A DNA stretch of 64,000 nucleotides from Candidatus Enterococcus huntleyi. Lineage in GTDB: Bacteria; Bacillota; Bacilli; Lactobacillales; Enterococcaceae. Made by a program: the position numbers and the translations under genes. Each line of letters begins with the position of its first letter. Position 1 is the first letter of the stretch. Below, one piece after another: positions 61,972 to 64,000 of this stretch. The notes beneath the pieces were generated by a model that saw nothing but the letters and a program-made list of their open reading frames with translations, was not told the origin of the DNA and did not search any database. The stretch is taken from assembly GCF_009933175.1 (NCBI RefSeq), contig NZ_MAEJ01000032.1:62001-126000 (forward strand), in the 5' to 3' direction.

Positions 61972-64000
61972 CACAGAACTTTATTTATGGCTATCAAAAG
62001 ATACCGAACAATCTCTCCGATCACGGAGCCTCTTTAACTGATTGGCAAGATTTGCCTGAGATTAATCGAGTTTTAAACGGTCAATATCGATTTTATGGGA
62101 ATTATAAACGTGATGGTCAATTTCGCAGTTACTTAAAAAAAGGAAATTTTCTTAAGGCGATTGTTGAAGATGGTTCCTATCAATATTTTGAAATATATAC
62201 TGTCAAAAAGAATGTCAATTCTGTTGCTGTTACAGCAAGACATATCGGTTTTATGGCGAATAGAAATTTCATTGTCAATTCTTTTACCGATAATGGAAAT
62301 GGCACAAAGATTATGAATAATCTATTTAAAAATCTATCGTTTCCTCAGAAATTTAATTATTTATCAAATATTGGTACAACACATCAATTTACGGCAAAAC
62401 AAGTTGCGCCAATAGAAGCGATTATCGGTTCCAATAATGGCAATCAAAATCTAGTGGGTGTCACTGGTGGAGAATTGGTCATGGATAATTACGATTTAAA
62501 ACTGGTGAAACAAATTGGCGCAGATAATGGTTTTAGAATTGATTTTGGTATTAATCTTGAGTCAATAGAAGAGGAATATGATGACGATTCGGTCAGAAAT
62601 AGTCTCTATCTGATTGGGGGAGTTCCTGATAATGATTATGACGAAGATAAAGAGCCTATTGAATATGGTCTGTTAGAAATTTCTGGAGTAACCGATGCAA
62701 ACAGACGAATTGCGAAAAGAGAAAATTCAGAATGCAAAACAATAAATGACCTAAAAAAATGGGGACAATCTTTATTTGATAAAGACCGGATTCACGAACC
62801 AAAAATAACTCATACCGTCAGCATGGTTTCGTTAGAGCATACGCTAGAATATGGTGAAATGTACCAAGAACTGGCTTCTTTACATTTTGGGGATGTCGCA
62901 CATGTTCGAGCAAAAGAAATTGATATTGAAGTACAAGAGAGAATGGTTGAATACACTTGGTTTCCAACAATTGGAAAGTTTAAAGATATTGTGTTGGGGA
63001 ATGATTTATCTATGTACACCTCAAAAGTATCTAGCCAAACACAAGAATTGAAAAAAAAGATTGATAATCGAACGGAAACGCTTGTTCAAACGGTATTGAA
63101 TGCGACAGCTTGGATTACTGGTAATTCTGGCGGTCATGTAATCTTTCGACCTGAAAAAGCCCCGTCTGAAATATTAATTATGGATACTGCAGATGTTGCG
63201 ACAGCAAAGCGTGTATGGCGCTGGAATTTAAATGGATTGGGATACTCGGAAAATGGTGTGAATGGTCCATTTGGATTAGCTATGACTTCAAAAGGAGAGA
63301 TAGTAGCTGACTTTATCAAAGTTGGCACTATTCAAGCAGACGTTTTTGAGTCTTCTTTTAATGCATATGGCGACGTAATGAAACTTGTAAAAGGGACTCT
63401 ACAAGCATGGAACAAAGGTAAAAAAATCATGGAACTGACAAAACGAGGGATGGAGTTTTGGAATACAGAAGGGAATTTAATCGGAACGATTGGAACAACC
63501 GATTCTGCCGGAAATCCATTTCCAAATAGTGCCATAAACCCTCCTATCCCAGATCATTCTCTAGTTATAAAAACTGAAGAGGACGGGCATTGGATTGTAT
63601 TATCTCCCGAATTAGAAAAGGGATTGATGCTTGGCCCGGATTTAGCAAACTATATAGGAAAACGTTTTATTTTTGCTGGTCTTGTACAGGCGAAGGAACT
63701 AAAAGTTGTTGATCGAATTGATACAAAAGAACTCTATGTAAATGGTGTGAAAATCGATACTAATGGTGGAGGTAGTAGCGGCGGTGGCGGAAGCTGGAAC
63801 GGGCAATATCCACCAGAAATAACTACCGATCGAGATAAACGGTATTGGCAAATTTGGGCTATGGCGATTAGTGCAGGATTTTCTAAACAAGCCGCAGCCG
63901 CTTTACTGGTAAACGCTCAAGGAGAATCTGATGCAAATCCAATAGCTGATGAAGGCGGAGGACGTCCTGGTTTCGGGTATGGCGTTTGGCAATGGACAGA
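61968..64000 (+). CDS. Tail-associated endopeptidase/lysozyme (Tal), truncated at window end
   Basis: GTG 61968 overlaps the Dit stop (GTGA), and the frame stays open to the edge (about 677 residues). The N-terminal 350 residues resemble the prophage endopeptidase tail hub (TVKKNVNSVAVTARHIGFMA; VTDANRRIAKRE; FGDVAHVRAKEIDIEVQERM). A fibre-like region with repeated beta units follows. Then a linker rich in Gly/Ser (GGGSSGGGGS) and the start of a tail-lysozyme domain (RYWQIWAMAISAGFSKQAAA, VNAQGESDANP, FGYGVWQW) that would cut peptidoglycan during DNA entry. The end lies outside the window. Confidence 0.88.
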   Translation, partial: MTQNFIYGYQKIPNNLSDHGASLTDWQDLPEINRVLNGQYRFYGNYKRDGQFRSYLKKGNFLKAIVEDGSYQYFEIYTVKKNVNSVAVTARHIGFMANRNFIVNSFTDNGNGTKIMNNLFKNLSFPQKFNYLSNIGTTHQFTAKQVAPIEAIIGSNNGNQNLVGVTGGELVMDNYDLKLVKQIGADNGFRIDFGINLESIEEEYDDDSVRNSLYLIGGVPDNDYDEDKEPIEYGLLEISGVTDANRRIAKRENSECKTINDLKKWGQSLFDKDRIHEPKITHTVSMVSLEHTLEYGEMYQELASLHFGDVAHVRAKEIDIEVQERMVEYTWFPTIGKFKDIVLGNDLSMYTSKVSSQTQELKKKIDNRTETLVQTVLNATAWITGNSGGHVIFRPEKAPSEILIMDTADVATAKRVWRWNLNGLGYSENGVNGPFGLAMTSKGEIVADFIKVGTIQADVFESSFNAYGDVMKLVKGTLQAWNKGKKIMELTKRGMEFWNTEGNLIGTIGTTDSAGNPFPNSAINPPIPDHSLVIKTEEDGHWIVLSPELEKGLMLGPDLANYIGKRFIFAGLVQAKELKVVDRIDTKELYVNGVKIDTNGGGSSGGGGSWNGQYPPEITTDRDKRYWQIWAMAISAGFSKQAAAALLVNAQGESDANPIADEGGGRPGFGYGVWQWT

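Overview
The window is low-GC Gram-positive DNA, most likely from an Enterococcus or a close relative. The main reasons are an orthologue of the enterococcal low-affinity penicillin-binding protein PBP5, the order gltX-cysE-cysS-mrnC-rlmB-yacP-sigH-veg (an origin-proximal cluster in Firmicutes), AGGAGG ribosome sites and SigA-type promoters. A 16-bp match to the ParB-binding parS consensus at 369-384 also suggests the segment lies near the replication origin. The species cannot be fixed from the sequence alone.

Region by region: (1) 1-4591 holds the tail of a YgbA-type gene, parS, two small unknown genes, a membrane acyltransferase, an HSL-type esterase and an ArsR-type regulator. (2) 4816-13829 is one sugar operon divergent from that regulator: an ABC importer (binding lipoprotein and two permeases, no ATPase), a small membrane protein, two paralogous GH2 glycosidases and a GtaA-like (alpha/alpha)6 protein between them. 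Operator-like repeats surround a near-consensus promoter. (3) 14224-17080 holds pbp5 and a membrane-anchored alpha/beta hydrolase. (4) 17611-23935 (minus strand) holds proline (proB-proA) and serine (serC-serA-DUF1015) synthesis genes, separated by an unusual tandem 122-bp structured repeat. (5) 24170-35178 (plus) is dut, radA, a PIN-TRAM protein, gltX, a cysteine T-box ahead of cysE-cysS, mrnC, rlmB, yacP, a SigH-like sigma factor, veg and a GNAT acetyltransferase.

(6) From about 35200 to the window end is the left part of a siphovirus prophage of the HK97/cos type. Its lysogeny module (integrase, CI-like S24 repressor, Cro) is followed by two antirepressor paralogues, an extra tyrosine recombinase, a replisome organiser with iteron-like repeats and a DnaC-like loader, then many small early genes including YopX, an ArpU late regulator, two tRNA-like sequences, HNH, terminases, portal, protease, capsid, connectors, major tail protein, gpG/gpGT with a -1 frameshift site, a tape measure, Dit and a tail protein with a tail-lysozyme domain cut by the window end. 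Lysis genes and the right attachment site lie outside.

Several genes are too short for usual ORF calling or run off the edge (646-807, 38746-38910, 40353-40493, 40821-40916, 47292-47441, 47911-48000, 58655-58861, 61968-64000). They are annotated here from their ribosome sites and gene overlaps.
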